Shown here: in pieces, positions 10,420 to 22,384 of the stretch
Numbering within the stretch: position 1 is the stretch's first letter
Layout: each line of letters begins with the position of its first letter
Assembly: GCA_030765045.1 (NCBI GenBank)
Contig: CM060961.1
Coordinates: forward strand, 142,953,538-143,017,537
Direction of reading: 5' to 3'
Length of the DNA stretch: 64,000 bases
DNA from: Tenodera sinensis
Taxonomy: Eukaryota > Arthropoda > Insecta > Mantodea > Mantidae
The notes under the pieces: model-generated
What the model saw: only the letters and a program-made list of their open reading frames with translations
Databases searched by the model: none
What the model was told of the DNA's origin: nothing
Translations under genes and position numbers: made by a program

Positions 10420-10990
10420 TAACAAACATTTATATGAACGATTTTCTATTGGGGTCTAATATTCTGTCTCAATACGATGTGCACTTTGAAATAGGATTTA
10501 TTTCCGCATACACCTCTTTCAATAAAGAAAAAAAGGCTTCTACTGCATCCTTGTTAATACGGGCTGCTCTTGCCTTGGACAAGCCATGGTTTTCTCAAAG
10601 AAAGTCTGCATTTATTTCTCTCCAGTCTTTTCCTCACACATGTTCTTGTTCATTCTACGGCTGATCCATATGGTTTTTCTGAACATATGCAAATGCTGCA
10701 CTTTTAATTTGCTCTGATGTGCGGTCAAAACCATGACCAGCTAAATATTTGAGTCTTTCAGGCAGACCTTTTTTCTCATTCTCAGTTAAAACAGTAGGAT
10801 GCCCAAATGATCAAAATTTAGCTTCATCTCCTAATGTATTTCTTCTTTTCATCTCTTACACAGTCTTTAAGTGTAGAATAAGGCACACTGGAAATACCTG
10901 CTGCTCCTATTAGGCTGAGGTCCTCTTGAAAAACATTTGAGATAGTCTGATCCAAATCTTCATCCCTCCATTGTTTACCTGGCCTTTACT
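10420..10990 (-). pseudogene. pogo/Tigger-like transposase, N-terminal DNA-binding part
   Basis: The minus strand from about 10970 reads WRDEDLDQTISNVFQEDLSL followed by a GAAGISSVPYSTL helix, an HTH_psq domain. VLTENEKKGLPERLKYLAGH with GFDRTSEQIKSAAFAYVQKN follows, a CENP-B-type HTH. Stops and frameshifts follow. This is the 5' portion of the transposase described at 9507-9975. Confidence 0.75.
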
Positions 10991-11909
10991 TTTATAAGTT
11001 TGAACCATCTGAAATACATATAGGCTTTCCTCATATTGTGCAAAAATATGAACAATTACGATAAATAATACAGAAAAAATGAGTGCGACTGCCCCCAAAC
11101 TACTGAGGAGAATAGCCCTGAATGCATTGTTTTAAAATTACACACCTTTAAAGCAGAAAGATGAGAGACAGTCTGCACTGTCCTCTAGAGTACACAGCAA
11201 CCGTTCCTCTGAAGCACACAAGTTTCTGTTACAACAAACTAGCACTGCTTAACACTCTAACCATTATGTTTGTGAGAATAAATATTTATCTTTGCTAAAA
11301 ATGCCTTGTGTTTGCTTACATTAAAATGATTTTCTTCTTACCAATTCAAAACTGGAGCAGTAACCACTAAATTATTTTGCAATTGCTTCTACACTAACTC
11401 GTAGTATGGCAAGCACAAAACAAGGTATAAAACTAATGAAAATGAAGTGCTTAAAACAGTGGAGCATGTTAAAAAACTGAAAAATATGTTGATACTTACA
11501 AACCAGTACAGACAGTAAAACAGTGGCATATGCTACTTCAAATGCAGTGCATGCATTATAATCTCTTGTAGTTTAGTTACAATGTTTCAGTATTTCGTTG
11601 AATACTATGAAACTGGATTGCTCTGATGAAATCTTAACATAGATTTTTGTAATCAATGTAATACTTGACCTACCTAAGATACAGAAGTGGTATAAAACAT
11701 AAAAATTATGATTGTAGTTTATTATGTGCATGAATGTTGCATGCCTTAGAGGTGAGGATATGCCACTGCAGTAAGAAGTAGATCTCCTAAGCAGGTTGTC
11801 ACAGTTTCCTCTTGTCAGCATGTGAAGGGGAACAATATGCGCATGAAACTTTGATACCTTTACAGGCACTTGGTTGGTAATTTGTTTTTACTCCAATATA
11901 TTATTATAG

Positions 11910-12038
11910 CCATCTAATACAATGGAAGGAGATCTCATGACAGCTGCAGCAGATGTGGAACTTTTGAAGGCAGCTAGGGAAGTGAAGCTTATGAGGGAAG
12001 AACAGAGCTCTCTGAGGCTAGAGAATCTGCAACTTAAG
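11910..12038 (+). CDS. candidate internal exon of an unknown coiled-coil protein
   Basis: A 129-bp open segment is bounded by an AG acceptor after a T-rich tract (ttattatag) and a GT donor, with phase 0 at both ends. It encodes 43 residues of heptad-like, charged sequence, including AAADVELLKAAREVKLMREE and SSLRLENLQLK. The composition is more GC-rich than its surroundings, as expected for coding sequence. I do not recognise the gene. It lies on the strand opposite to FATP. Chance cannot be excluded because only one exon is visible. Confidence 0.4.
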
Positions 12039-12514
12039 GTATTGACAATTTTTGATTGTCTTGTGTGAAGCCCTAAACAACTAGAAGAGGAAAATTATTT
12101 TTGGGATGTTAACATTTCAGAAGTCTGTCTTAATTTTATCTTATCTTAGTGTGGCCATATCTCAGGATTAGATATAATCAGTTTAATAGTGTTGTACATC
12201 TGAAATCTTCTTTTTATAATTTTGATTATCTTTTAAGTCTTTTGCTTTAAATTCAAAACTATTTCCTGGAAGAATGAATATTAATTATGCAAACTGAAAC
12301 ACACTCAGCAATGTTCAGAAATCATTCATAGAGTCCACATAAATACTGTGATAAAAAATACTGTTATAATAAAAGGCACTACAAATAAGCAGATTGATTA
12401 ATTAATTCATAAGCAGATAATTGAAACATCTTGGAAGTCCCCTAGTTAGAGTTTGTCTGAAGGTTTGCAGGGAAATATAGGAAAAGTTAGTTTCAGCTTT
12501 CTGTTTTTAATCCT

Positions 12515-12765
12515 CATATATTTATTATTTATTTATGCCAATAAACTTACTGTTGGTGTTTTTAAACACACAAGCCGTGTGTGGGCAAAGTTTAAGAGGT
12601 AGAGCTGGAGCTTGGAAGTTCAATGCCACAACTGGGATTTAGCGGAAGGTCTGTGGTTCAAATCCCAGTTGTGGCATTGAATTTTTGGGTTCCAGTTCTA
12701 CCTCTTAAACCTCATATATTTATTTTATTTTTATTAATGAGGCCTGTTTCATTACCATAGTAATA
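12515..12765. repeat. SINE (family S2) in inverted fold-back
   Basis: The left half resembles antisense S2 (tttatgccaataaacttac, then gtttttaaacacac and the antisense box B region). From about 12640 it switches to sense S2 (gcggaaggtctgtggttcaaatcccagtt...). The halves form a hairpin around the tRNA-like part. The same family makes the array at 51093-52420. Confidence 0.65.
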
Positions 12766-13504
12766 CTACATGCTAAACATAAATCAGTTACATAATGTGG
12801 TTGTCAGAATACAATTTTACAAGTTTGAACAGATGGCTATTTAATATTGTAATTATTAGTATTTCAGAGTTTGTCGAAATCATTGGAATTAACAAACATA
12901 TATAGTTAGTAAGTACAATTTTCGGCTCTCTCTTTAAATTCAGCAAATGTGACAGATTTGTTTTCATCTTTCAGTGCAAATCCTTGGTGTTATTTCTAGT
13001 TTTGATTAGCAAACATGTGTCCAGCAGTTTTACCAGATGATTTTTTTGAATCTATCTTCATATTATTGAATAGTACCACTCTAGTCATTTCTAATGCCCA
13101 TTAGCAGCTATTAAAAAGTGGGCAAGCTTAATGTGCTCCAATTTAGTTCCATGTCTGGGATTTTGATAAGACTGTTTTCAAAACTGTCTCTAGTGTTACA
13201 ATTTTTTAAGACGATCTGAATTTTCTTAAGTTGCTAAATATTTAGTAGTGTACCTTATTATGAATTAGAGATAATAAAGTCTGCAGTCATTGAAAAGACA
13301 CTACTGAATAACCTTGACATTTAAGGGGGAAGTCATGGTGTTCTCAAAACTTAGCTTTTAGTACAACTCTTTGAATACTAAAGTCTAAATTCAAAGGTCG
13401 CAAGTTCAATACATGACTGAGAATGAACTTCTTCATTAATTAGGATCATTTCCTATCCCTCTTAAAATGTGGGATTAAGAAACAAGTGCTTAAATGTGTC
13501 TATA

Positions 13505-14485
13505 TTTAAAACGACCCCTCAGGGGTCTCCGTCTAGGGGATATGTGAATGGCAACCACAAGGTACCCAAGCTGAGCAGAACATTACTTCCACTTACTGGT
13601 GTTTTGCTCCTCACTGTAACTTTCCTATCTGACCTTACCTTGGTCATCTCTTGTTCTCTTCCGAACCCGATGCTATTAGGGTTTCTGAGGGCTAGGGAGT
13701 CTTTATTTTTCCAACCTCTCCATTTCTCTAATTTTTCTATAAAACCTTAACCCCTAACATGCTGACCTGTCATGGCATGTAATACGTCCTCTGATTGGTA
13801 ATCAGAGGATATGGTCGGTGAATTTATTTTGATAACTCTCCCGGTCAGGTCGGTGAGACCCGTAAACCAACGACAGGTGTGGTCCCCCAGACATTCTGGG
13901 GGTTGTGAGAGAGCGATGTGACCGCCAAAACATAAAAATATGGTGCTCTCTAAAAAACGGTTACTATTACTGCTATTGCTCTCTTTTTTTATGAAATATG
14001 ACTCGAGGGGTAAAATGTTCCGGAGTTAAAATAGTCCCCCATTCGGATCTCCGGGCGGGGACTACTTCTCGAGAACCAAAACATTATACTAACATCAGAC
14101 TTCTACAATGGAATGCGGGTGGTCTCACACAAACAAAAAAAGTAGAACTGAATAAAATTGTATTTATATTACTATGAAAAATCAAAGAATAAAAGATGGG
14201 AACTACCAAACATCCAAACTGTGATTCCTGAGTATCCTTGAAAAACAGCAGTTGCAACCTTCAGGTTGATTACAGGACATGATTGTCTGGCAAAACATTT
14301 AAACAGAATTGGGATATATTCTTCACCACTCTGTCCTCTATGTGATCTGCAAGAGGAAATGGATCGAGACCACGTTCAAATATGCCCGGCCACTTCTAAT
14401 GCCCCATCCATCAGTGAAAAATATTGGAGAGCAAGAGGATTAATGACTTCATTGTCAGAAATCCAGCATTAGCTAACAACAACAA
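13505..14485 (+). mobile_element. internally deleted I-like retroelement, family B
   Basis: The 5' UTR (13505-14090) is shared with 41134-41680. It includes a region alignable to the 5' UTR of element A (ggtcggtg...accaacgacaggtgtggtccccc). A short endonuclease start follows (LLQWNAGGLTQTKK, near 14108), then a jump near 14180 straight to the RNase H C-terminal region (KTAVATFRLITGHDCLAKHL). The 3' tail is CAA-repeat. RT and most of EN are absent, so it is a non-autonomous deletion derivative. Confidence 0.8.
14266..14472 (+). pseudogene. C-terminal fragment of I-like ORF (family B)
   Basis: The 68-codon frame encodes the Cys/His-containing C-terminus found in all the RNase H-bearing elements here (SPLCPLCDLQEEMDRDHVQIC, then EKYWRARGLMTSLSEIQH). 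It has lost EN, RT and RNase H by internal deletion, so it is not a functional gene. Confidence 0.7.
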
Positions 14486-14490
14486 ACCAG

Positions 14491-14647
14491 TTTGCTCCAA
14501 CTTACTTGTAATAATATTAATCACAGGGCTAGTTTCAGAGAGGGTCCACTCCATCATTCACTGAGTCAACCAACAGCTGAATGATGGAGAGGACCCTCTC
14601 CAAAACTAGTCCTGTGATTAATATTATTATGAGTAAGTTGGAGCAAA
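14491..14647. repeat. long hairpin, about 70-bp arms
   Basis: The left arm 14491-14561 (tttgctccaacttac...) is reverse-complementary to 14577-14647 with few mismatches and a spacer of about 15 bp. It begins right after the tail of the family B retroelement. No TIR family or coding content was recognised. Confidence 0.75.
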
Positions 14648-14986
14648 ATGTGTTTATAAATATTGACATATTTTTCAATTTACAAAACAAGATCTCAACT
14701 GCACTCAACACATGCAAAATAACAAAATTTGTTATTTTGAGCAGAAGCCAATTTAAAATGATAAAAAATTTAGGGAAATGGAAAGTATAAGGGAAGTTGG
14801 TGAGAAAAGTCAATCGAAAGAGCATATCTCAAAAAATCATAAGTAGGGAATTTCAGAGGGCTGGCCCTAGTTCATGGGCAGCCCAAGATGTATATGCTTT
14901 GGTATTGAATTAATTCATATTCATTCATCTACAAAATGGAGGCATAACATTAACATGTTAGTTTTATTCTTCATGGAACTTACCTG

Positions 14987-15240
14987 CAAATTGGTAAGTC
15001 ATCAGTGCAGGCAAAAGAAATAGAAGATGAACTTGGAAAGGGTACAGCAAGACTGAAAAACTCAATGCCATGACTGGGATTTGAACCATGGATCTACCGG
15101 TTACCGTTCAGCTGCTCTAACCATTAAGCTATCATGGCCAACATGCCGACAAGATATAAAATTCTTCAACTCACTCACAATTGAAATCTCCTTGTGTGGT
15201 TTACCAGGAAAAATGTGTAACTTTTCCCCTAACTTTTGTT
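14987..15240 (-). mobile_element. antisense tRNA-derived SINE, S2-related
   Basis: Antisense box B (gggatttgaaccatgg) and box A-like sequence (taaccattaagctat) lie at 15075-15135. They are followed by tggtttaccaggaaaaatg, which is also part of the S2 unit at 51-52 kb. It is diverged from those copies. Confidence 0.6.
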
Positions 15241-16840
15241 TTTTGCCTTTTTTTGGAAATTACTTATCCTAGAGCAATGAAATCTTCATAGACTGTTTCT
15301 TTCATATATATCTACATATAAATTGATATTTTTTCAACACTTGGATGTTTTGATCAAGGCCACTGATAATTTTTTATTATCATGGGAAAAATTGTTGCAG
15401 TTGCATTTTTAATACTACACACTTATAAAAATGTCATTTTATTGGCAAATAGTAAGTACATGTGATAAAACAATCATTGCTTTACTATTCATTCTTAAGA
15501 AAAGGAGCATTGAAAATAGGACATTTAACATGGCAGAGACAGAAGGTTATTCTTATGATTATTTTGTGTCATATCATGTTAAGTGTTTTATAATATAAAT
15601 TGACATTATTTTCCTGGAATATCCAAAATAATTATAAAATCAAGTATTATACACGATGTATGACATCATCATAAGAAGGTATTGTAAAGGACACAATACC
15701 TGAGTGGTATTGGTATGGTAATGTATACGGTAATTTTCCAAATACTCTTGTTTTGACGTGTTCATGCAAGATAGAGGCCATATTTTGGCAATACTCTGAA
15801 AAAATATAAATTATAACAGGTTATCAATAAGTTCCTGCACACGGTACCAGTGCCTACCACTCAAGATAACGTTGGTATCCTGTTTATCTACATTACTTTT
15901 CATGAATTACATAAGTGAATCTATCAGATTATTTATTTCGGGGAACTTTATAACCATACACTCACAGCAGCCAGTGCTGCCACCGGAATTTGCATCTCTA
16001 GGGGAATCTTGGTTACACGAGAGCTGCAGAGCAACTCCTCTATGACCCTATATAATTTCAGACATGCCAAATAGTGCAAAGCATTTAAGAAAGTATTGCA
16101 GTAATGTAACAACTTAAGAATTGTGATATTTTATAAATGTGCAAATAAATAACATCACAAATTTAACTGGAGTTCAGAGTCTACTTTATTCTGTAACAAC
16201 AACCTGAGATAAGAAAAGAGTTCTCATTGCTCACCACTGATTGTCAAGAAATACATAAAGACAGCATCAAATGGCTTCGCAGTGTGTGGCGAGATAAGAT
16301 GTCTAAATATTTAAATATGTATTATTAAAAAAAAACACCAAACAGTTCATAATTTCCTTTTGTCCTGGCTTTAATGCTTGGAAATTCCTATGCCTGGTTA
16401 TCACATTTGTCTGTAAACACTGTATGTTTCTTTCCTAATGCACCAGAAATAGGGTGAGGTTTGATTTTCATTCACTTTTAAAAAGATGAGTTGCAATCAA
16501 ACTGTATCTATCATAAGAGGACAAATGGAGCGCACACTCCGACACACACCTCACTTGTCCAAGGAGTATCAGTTGACTATTCTATAGTCAAAATGGAACA
16601 AGATTGCAAAAGTAAACAATAAGCACAATTGTCCATGTGTGCAAATAGTCAAGACAGTGGTGGCTTATAAATAGAGCGAGGATAAATATCCCATAGCCTA
16701 CAATGTTTGCATGCTTGTACTACACCACTCTCCATGGTGACTGGCAGACGGCATAGCACAGGTGTTCAGAACATGTAAACAAACGGGCAGGGCTATGTAA
16801 GAAGCTCTAGTCCATTTACATCAGTTCATATCATCATCTA
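15241..16840. other. no gene recognised
   Basis: AT-rich sequence. Part may be the 3' UTR and terminus of the hAT element whose coding region begins at 16842 (minus). A cagtgctgccacc motif at 15972-15984 is hAT-terminus-like but could not be paired with a partner. Confidence 0.3.
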
Positions 16841-16841
16841 T

Positions 16842-18390
16842 TCATTCCTCAAAAACATTGCAGTGAACAATACATTTTTTAAATTGTTCAAAAGTAAAAC
16901 TTGTTTTTCTATCATCCAAACAATGTTTATACAGCGAGAAACTTCTCTCGTCACATGATGTAACGGGAGCAAACATAAAATATTTTACATTGTGTTCGCC
17001 ATACATAGATGACATTTTGTCTAGCTGTTGTAAACCAATTTTTATTTGATCCATTGTAACGTAACCAGGATTTTTCTCCAACATGGTTTTCAATTTATTT
17101 TGCACTACTTCGGTGACAGACACAAGATCTGCATTTTCAATTTTCATATAAAGCTCTTCTATAAATTGTAAAGCATCTGAAAATTCATGATTTCTTGATT
17201 CTAAAAGCAGAATGTTTTGGTGACATCTGCAAAATTCTTTTTAATAAATAACAAATGTTTACATAAATTGCCTGAAATCAGTGACTGAGCAGATTTAATG
17301 GCACAGCTGTCTTTACTATCCAAAACATTGATTACTTTAACTATTTTATCATAATAATCTTGATAATATACAGCAGCATTTAGCCAGCTACCCCATCGAG
17401 TTACAATGGGCTGGGGAGTTAAAGGGACCCCAGGGGCCGTTTCTTTGAAAATCAGTGGCCTGCTTGGAGCTTTCAGAAATATTTTTTTCACATTAGCAAT
17501 GAAGCTGTCCACATCACTGTACCAGAAGTGTATCATTTCGGCTACACGATGAAGGCCATGAGCGATGCACATTAAATGTACCAAGTTGGGATAATGTGTA
17601 ATTTTAATTTCTTTAGCTGCTTTTAGCTCATTTTGGCTATACAATGTACGCCATGTGCAATGCAAGTTAAATATACCATGTTGGGATGTGTAGTTTTAAT
17701 TTCTTTAGCTGCTTTTAGCATGTAGCTTGCACCATCTGTCAGAAAAAGTAGTACATTTATCAGTTTTGATCCCCTGACAACAGTAAAATTAGACTCTTTT
17801 GAAACATTTCAACAATAATTTTGTGGTTAACTTTATCATTAACTTCAGACGTCAATAGAAATGATTTAGTAGGTCTGTCTGGTGAAAGTACTCCCACAAT
17901 TACATTTGCAACAAACCTCCCCACAGAATCCTGAGTTTCGTCTATGGAAATCCAAATTTTATTGTCACCCACAGATTGCCAAATTTGAGCCATAACTTTA
18001 TCATAACATTTTTATGCATAGTATTTATGTAGGGTTGTTGCACTGGGAGGCTCCCGCTTAGTGTATTTTTTTATGAAGATTTTAAACTAAGCATGTTCTA
18101 CTTTGTGAAATGGTATGTTGCTACATACCAACATTTTGCACATGTCTTCAAAAAACTCTGATTGAAGTGATAAATGGTTGTCTTCTTTATTCTTTGATAC
18201 TGCAAAAAGTGCTTTATGTTTTTTGATATTGCAATGTTGCTTCAACAATTCCCATTTCTCCTTGGAATCTCTGATTTGTGAATAACATAACTTACATTGT
18301 ACTGTATCACCATTCAATACGAAATTAGGTCTAACAAATTCTTCCAATAATTGATTTAATTTACCATTACCTGAAGCTGAAGACATTCTC
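16842..18390 (-). pseudogene. hAT transposase pseudogene (family hAT-2)
   Basis: Four minus-strand pieces follow transposase order. 18386-18087 is the N-terminus with a BED-like finger (CKLCYSQIRDSKEKWELLKQH). 17993-17760 holds the first catalytic region (WISIDETQDSVGRFVANVIV). 17665-17201 contains CIAHGLHRVAEMI and PQPIVTRWGSWLNAAVYY. 17147-16842 is the C-terminal dimerisation region (APVTSCDERSFSLYKHCLDD). Frameshifts separate them and a local duplication disrupts the middle. It sits downstream of the visible FATP exons or in a FATP intron. Confidence 0.8.
17562..17722. repeat. imperfect tandem duplication inside the hAT-2 pseudogene
   Basis: About 75 bp are repeated with around 85 percent identity. 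Both copies run from gccatg(a/t)gc(g/a)atgca through ttaatttctttagctgctttt. The duplication falls in the CIAHG region of the transposase and adds to its inactivation. Confidence 0.7.
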
Positions 18391-19109
18391 CTATTATGTA
18401 AGCAGGGATTGCACAGAAAATAACACTACCTTATCTGTACGGTACAGCTGTCATACTGAAACAGAGCATGCTGTTCACCCCTCAGTCCGAGGTCACAGTG
18501 ATGACATCAAGCAAGCAATGTGCCATGCAGTCAACCTGATTTCTTCTTCAGTAGATGTATGTCCTCGCTCCACTTATAAATACTCATTTACAGCTACTTT
18601 AAAATGGCTTGTTTGCAAGTTCACTTTTACTGATACCGTTTGTTCCTATTTCAATGAATTATTTAGGACAAAAATGACATGTTATGTATAGATGCACTCT
18701 TTTTTCACATTAATTTTGTTTTAATTTCTCAAAATGAGTTCTAATTTTTATGGTTTTTCGCTCTATATGTCTTGTATTCTTGCTTTAATTTTGCTATATT
18801 TTTTTAATTCATAGTAAATAACACATTCATTTTTTGAATTTTGTGAAATGAGTTTTTTTTTTTTTTTTTTTTACACTATATGGTTTGCATTTTATATATA
18901 TATATACCTTGCTATGTTTATTTTTTGGTAGTTTTATGTTTTTTATTAAATGCATTTAATATACATTTTAATCTATTACAGTTTTGAATGTTGCACACTA
19001 TGGAAACTGCAATAACTACAAAACAGTAATATTACTTTAATTTTATTTCTTATCGGTACCATGGTACTCTGATACACTGAACATATGCATTACAGAATCA
19101 TTACACACT

Positions 19110-19700
19110 TTTATTTTTTGAAAGACACATAGCACATGTTACAATATTGCTTTCTTTCATCAATCGCCTTTGGTCGTTAACAGTTAAATTGTATCTTGAG
19201 AAATACCTTTCCGCATCGACTGATGAACAGGGAATCCAAATAGATTTTAATACAGCATTTGCAAAATTAAAATGCACGAATTTCAGCGTCTATAATGGGT
19301 ACATAATAACAATTTGTTAGTTAGAATTATCATTGATATGGTGTACAATTAAATCTTTCAAAGCTACATGCCCTACAATAATGTTGCATTCTTTAAGCAT
19401 TTTGAAGTGAGGAAGTTGTTGCACTTTTCTGCTAATGGTTAAAACATTTTGAGTACTTATTTGCACAACATTACTTGGATGAAATAATTCAGCCAACAGT
19501 GAAAATAAATTGTAAGCATCAAATTGGGGAAGTATATTTTTGAGTTGTCTGTAAAACCATCCTGCCTACATTTCACAGCAGCTGTCTGATATCTCTTTAC
19601 AGTGACTCATCAAACTCTTCAATAACCTGGTCAACTAATTCCCCAATGTGACCAGAAGCTGTGACTTCCACATGCTACTCTTCAATTCACCAATCTTTGA
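19110..19700 (-). pseudogene. hAT transposase C-terminal remnant (family hAT-3)
   Basis: Minus-strand reading of 19240-19110 gives CSSVDAERYFSRYNLTVNDQ followed by RRLMKESNIV, a typical hAT dimerisation region. Upstream sequence (to about 19700) reads as degraded coding in several frames. It is distinct in sequence from hAT-2. Confidence 0.6.
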
Positions 19701-20199
19701 AATCAACACATGCTCCTCTCTCGCTGCAACACTATGTCAGAAATAAACTCATATTCTCAAAAATGAATGCTGCCTGGGATTTTACTATGTTAGACATCTT
19801 AAATTTTCCATTTCTTTCAACCAATTTGCTACAGAAGCAGATGTTTTTGGCAAGCTGTTAAAAAAATTACAGAGAATCAGCCATTACTTCACTAATTTTA
19901 TAATTGAGAGTTTTAAGTTATTCTTTTTTGTAATTTAACAATTCACAGGACTGAACTTAAAAGAAAGTTAGAACTAATTTTTATATTAAAAATTGCTGGA
20001 ATTTCGCTTTTTCACAAAATAAGGCAATTTTGCTTCAATGTACACTAGTTGTTAAATTTTGCTAAAATAATAATATTAATTTCTCAATGATCACATAATT
20101 TGGAAAAATAATGGGAAATTGCTTTAATATGTTTGTTGCTTTTATCATTACTGCGAAAAAAGAGTGCCCCTAGTTATGTGTATATGAAATTATTCTCAC

Positions 20200-20353
20200 C
20201 AGTCATTGGTAGATGTGAAAGCACACGAACGAACAGAGGTCTGGCATATGCAGGGAGATTTTCTTGTACACCCCTTATCAAATGGGAGAGATCAAGTGTG
20301 TTATCCACATCAACCAGTGCAGCCATGCCAGCACGGCCTTCCACATTTGGTAT
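20200..20353 (-). CDS. Fatp: fatty acid transport protein, penultimate-region exon
   Basis: The exon begins after a CAG acceptor at 20354-20356 and ends at a GT donor (20199-20198). It encodes IPNVEGRAGMAALVDVDNTL, then DLSHLIRGVQENLPAYARPL and FVRVLSHLPMTG. This aligns to the EGRAGMAA...LPxYARPxFLR block near the C-terminus of SLC27A/FATP acyl-CoA synthetases, part of the small lid domain. Phases join cleanly to the exon at 21668-21758. The family activates long and very-long chain fatty acids to CoA esters at the ER or plasma membrane, driving uptake. The final coding exon (TGT-x-KxxK... in homologues) was not found to the left. Confidence 0.93.
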
Positions 20354-20829
20354 CTGTAAGTGAAGGTATATTCAATTAAATAATAAAAACACAGAGAAAT
20401 GTTTCTTTCAATGTATAAAATCAAAACTTTATGTTACACTGAATTATACTAAGATGATAATGTTGCAGTTAAAATAAAAGAATAATTTTCAGAAATGTAT
20501 GACTCAACTACAGTTAGCATCTGGACCAAGAGGAGTACAGTCAAGAGAGCTCACTATTATACAGAAGCATGTTCATTTCAAATTAGTTCATGTGCCTGAC
20601 ATACAGATCACCACCAGCATCTCAAACCAAACTAACTCATCTCAGCATCTCAAACTAACGTCACTGAAAATACAGGATTTGTTAACTATGTGTAGTTTGT
20701 TATGTACTGGTACAAGCACACTGTTTAGCAACTATTAGTATTAATGTGCCTGTGTGTGTTTTTCCTTTCACTTTCTCTGAAATATATAGGAAGTAGCAGA
20801 AGTATTGCATTCAACGCAAAATTTTTATG

Positions 20830-21570
20830 TAGAGATTTCACTGGAAATATGTTTTGAGGCTCCTGAATCCAAAAGAAGCATTTTTAGAAAAAGGTTCATA
20901 TGTGTGTGTATGTGTGTGAACAGCATACTTCAAAAACAAGAAGTCAGTTAAAAGCCAAAGTTGGTATACCAGTTTAATATCTTTTAAGGATGCGACAAAG
21001 ATTTTGAAGAAAATTCCTCCACCTTAAATGACCCTTTTTCCTGGTACCGACGTGGGGGATTTTCTTCAGCTGAGAGACCTGGATCAGGGTGCACTCAGCC
21101 TTGTTATGTCCCTGAGGGGCCAATTGAGGAATTACTTGGCTGAAAAGTAGTGGACCCTGGTCAAGAAGACTGCACAACAGGCCAGGTGGGACTGCGGCAC
21201 TGACTACATCTCCCCTCCAGTACTGCACCCAACTCATGATGCCTGTGGTGGGCCAAGGTGGAGGACACAGTGGTTTGACAATAGACCTTAGTCCGGATGG
21301 GTTGTTGTGGCACAGGGTTTAAACTACCCTTTACATCCAAACATTTTTGAAAATTTTGATTTTGTCAAAAATGGCTCAAACGATTTTGATTGAAATGCCA
21401 TATGTTTAAGATATTTTTATGGCAAATGTAATGTATGTTTTGAATTTTTTGACTATAGCCTATGTAGTCCTGTTTACTCTTGATGACGTTTGCATAACTG
21501 GTAAAGTGTAAGAGATAGATAAAATCTTACTATACAAAAAAATGTAGATTACACAAGTTATGTCTAAAAG
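20830..21570 (-). repeat. repeat X copy 3, interrupted
   Basis: Reverse-complement copy of the repeat at 36510-37345 and 59185-60060. Matching segments are 20830-21010 and 21322-21570. The insertion at about 21011-21321 splits the family sequence at gaagaaaat|...|actaccctttac. The right part runs past the exon at 20200 side only, while its left end lies inside the 1.3-kb intron. Confidence 0.7.
21011..21321. mobile_element. unclassified 310-bp insertion in repeat X
   Basis: GC-richer sequence (ttcctccaccttaaatgacc ... ggtggaggacacagtggttt) absent from the two other repeat X copies. It contains no TIR or tRNA-like promoter that I can see, and the open frame on the minus strand has no recognised motif. 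It may be a SINE or retropseudogene fragment. Confidence 0.45.
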
Positions 21571-21667
21571 CATTTTATTGTGGAGTGAACAATTTTGGAG
21601 AGATTCCTTGTTATTTGTGTGAGTTTTGCAATACTTAGACTTCTGAATTATGATTTGTAAGTCTTAC

Positions 21668-21758
21668 CTCAACTCCGTATACAACACAGTCTTTTAAACC
21701 AGCTACATTGCTGATTACAGCTTCAACCTCTGATGTAGCCACATTCTCTCCTCGCCAT
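21668..21758 (-). CDS. Fatp: fatty acid transport protein, FACS-motif exon
   Basis: The 91-bp exon follows a poly-pyrimidine tract and TAG acceptor and ends before GTAAG. It encodes (R)WRGENVATSEVEAVISNVAG followed by LKDCVVYGVE. RTGDTFRWRGENVATSEVE, formed with the previous exon, is the FATP/VLACS signature that contacts AMP and fatty acid. The arginine codon is split AG|A across the 24.9-kb intron from 46624. The next intron (1.3 kb) contains part of repeat X. Confidence 0.95.
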
Positions 21759-22384
21759 CTAAAAAAAAAAGGTACTACTTGAATCTTCTTTTGTACACCA
21801 TACCATGTATAACAGCAAAATATGATTTTCATAAGCAATTAGAATATTTCTCAACTTCTGCGTAATACTTTAATTAAAATTAAAACTTAGTGACCAAAAT
21901 GGCTTCAGAAACCTTCAACTTTCACATCAAATAAAAGATATTAATTACCATTGATTATTTCTCCAGGTATCTTTCAGTTATGAAAAACTACACAGGAAAT
22001 GTCTCATGAAATGTTTTTTACATCTTAGTTGTTTTAACTGTTATGGATATTATTTCAAGTTGAAATGTTGCAAGCAATAGCAGAATCAAGTGCTTAATGC
22101 TTAATGCATCAAGATATTTTTCCAAACTGCTAATCCTCTTATTCCAGTGATGTTTAGTTTTCAAATCTGGATCAATTATGTTTGTTTAGCGATTAACTGT
22201 TTTATAATCAAGACTATTTCCAACACTGCAAGAATGTTACTCTGCTATGGTTTATAAATAACATCTATACTGCACAAATAAATTTAATTGCACAATGCAA
22301 GCAACTTCTTGAGAGAATGCTTATCTGCCCTTTATGCAACCCCTCATTTTGGAAATTTTAAATTTTCATAGTTTTCGTTGTGCA

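Larger units (their letters stand above)
20354..21667 (-). other. FATP intron, 1.3 kb
   Basis: The intron between the two exons above contains a disrupted copy of repeat X (from about 20830) and otherwise only unique AT-rich sequence. Confidence 0.8.
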
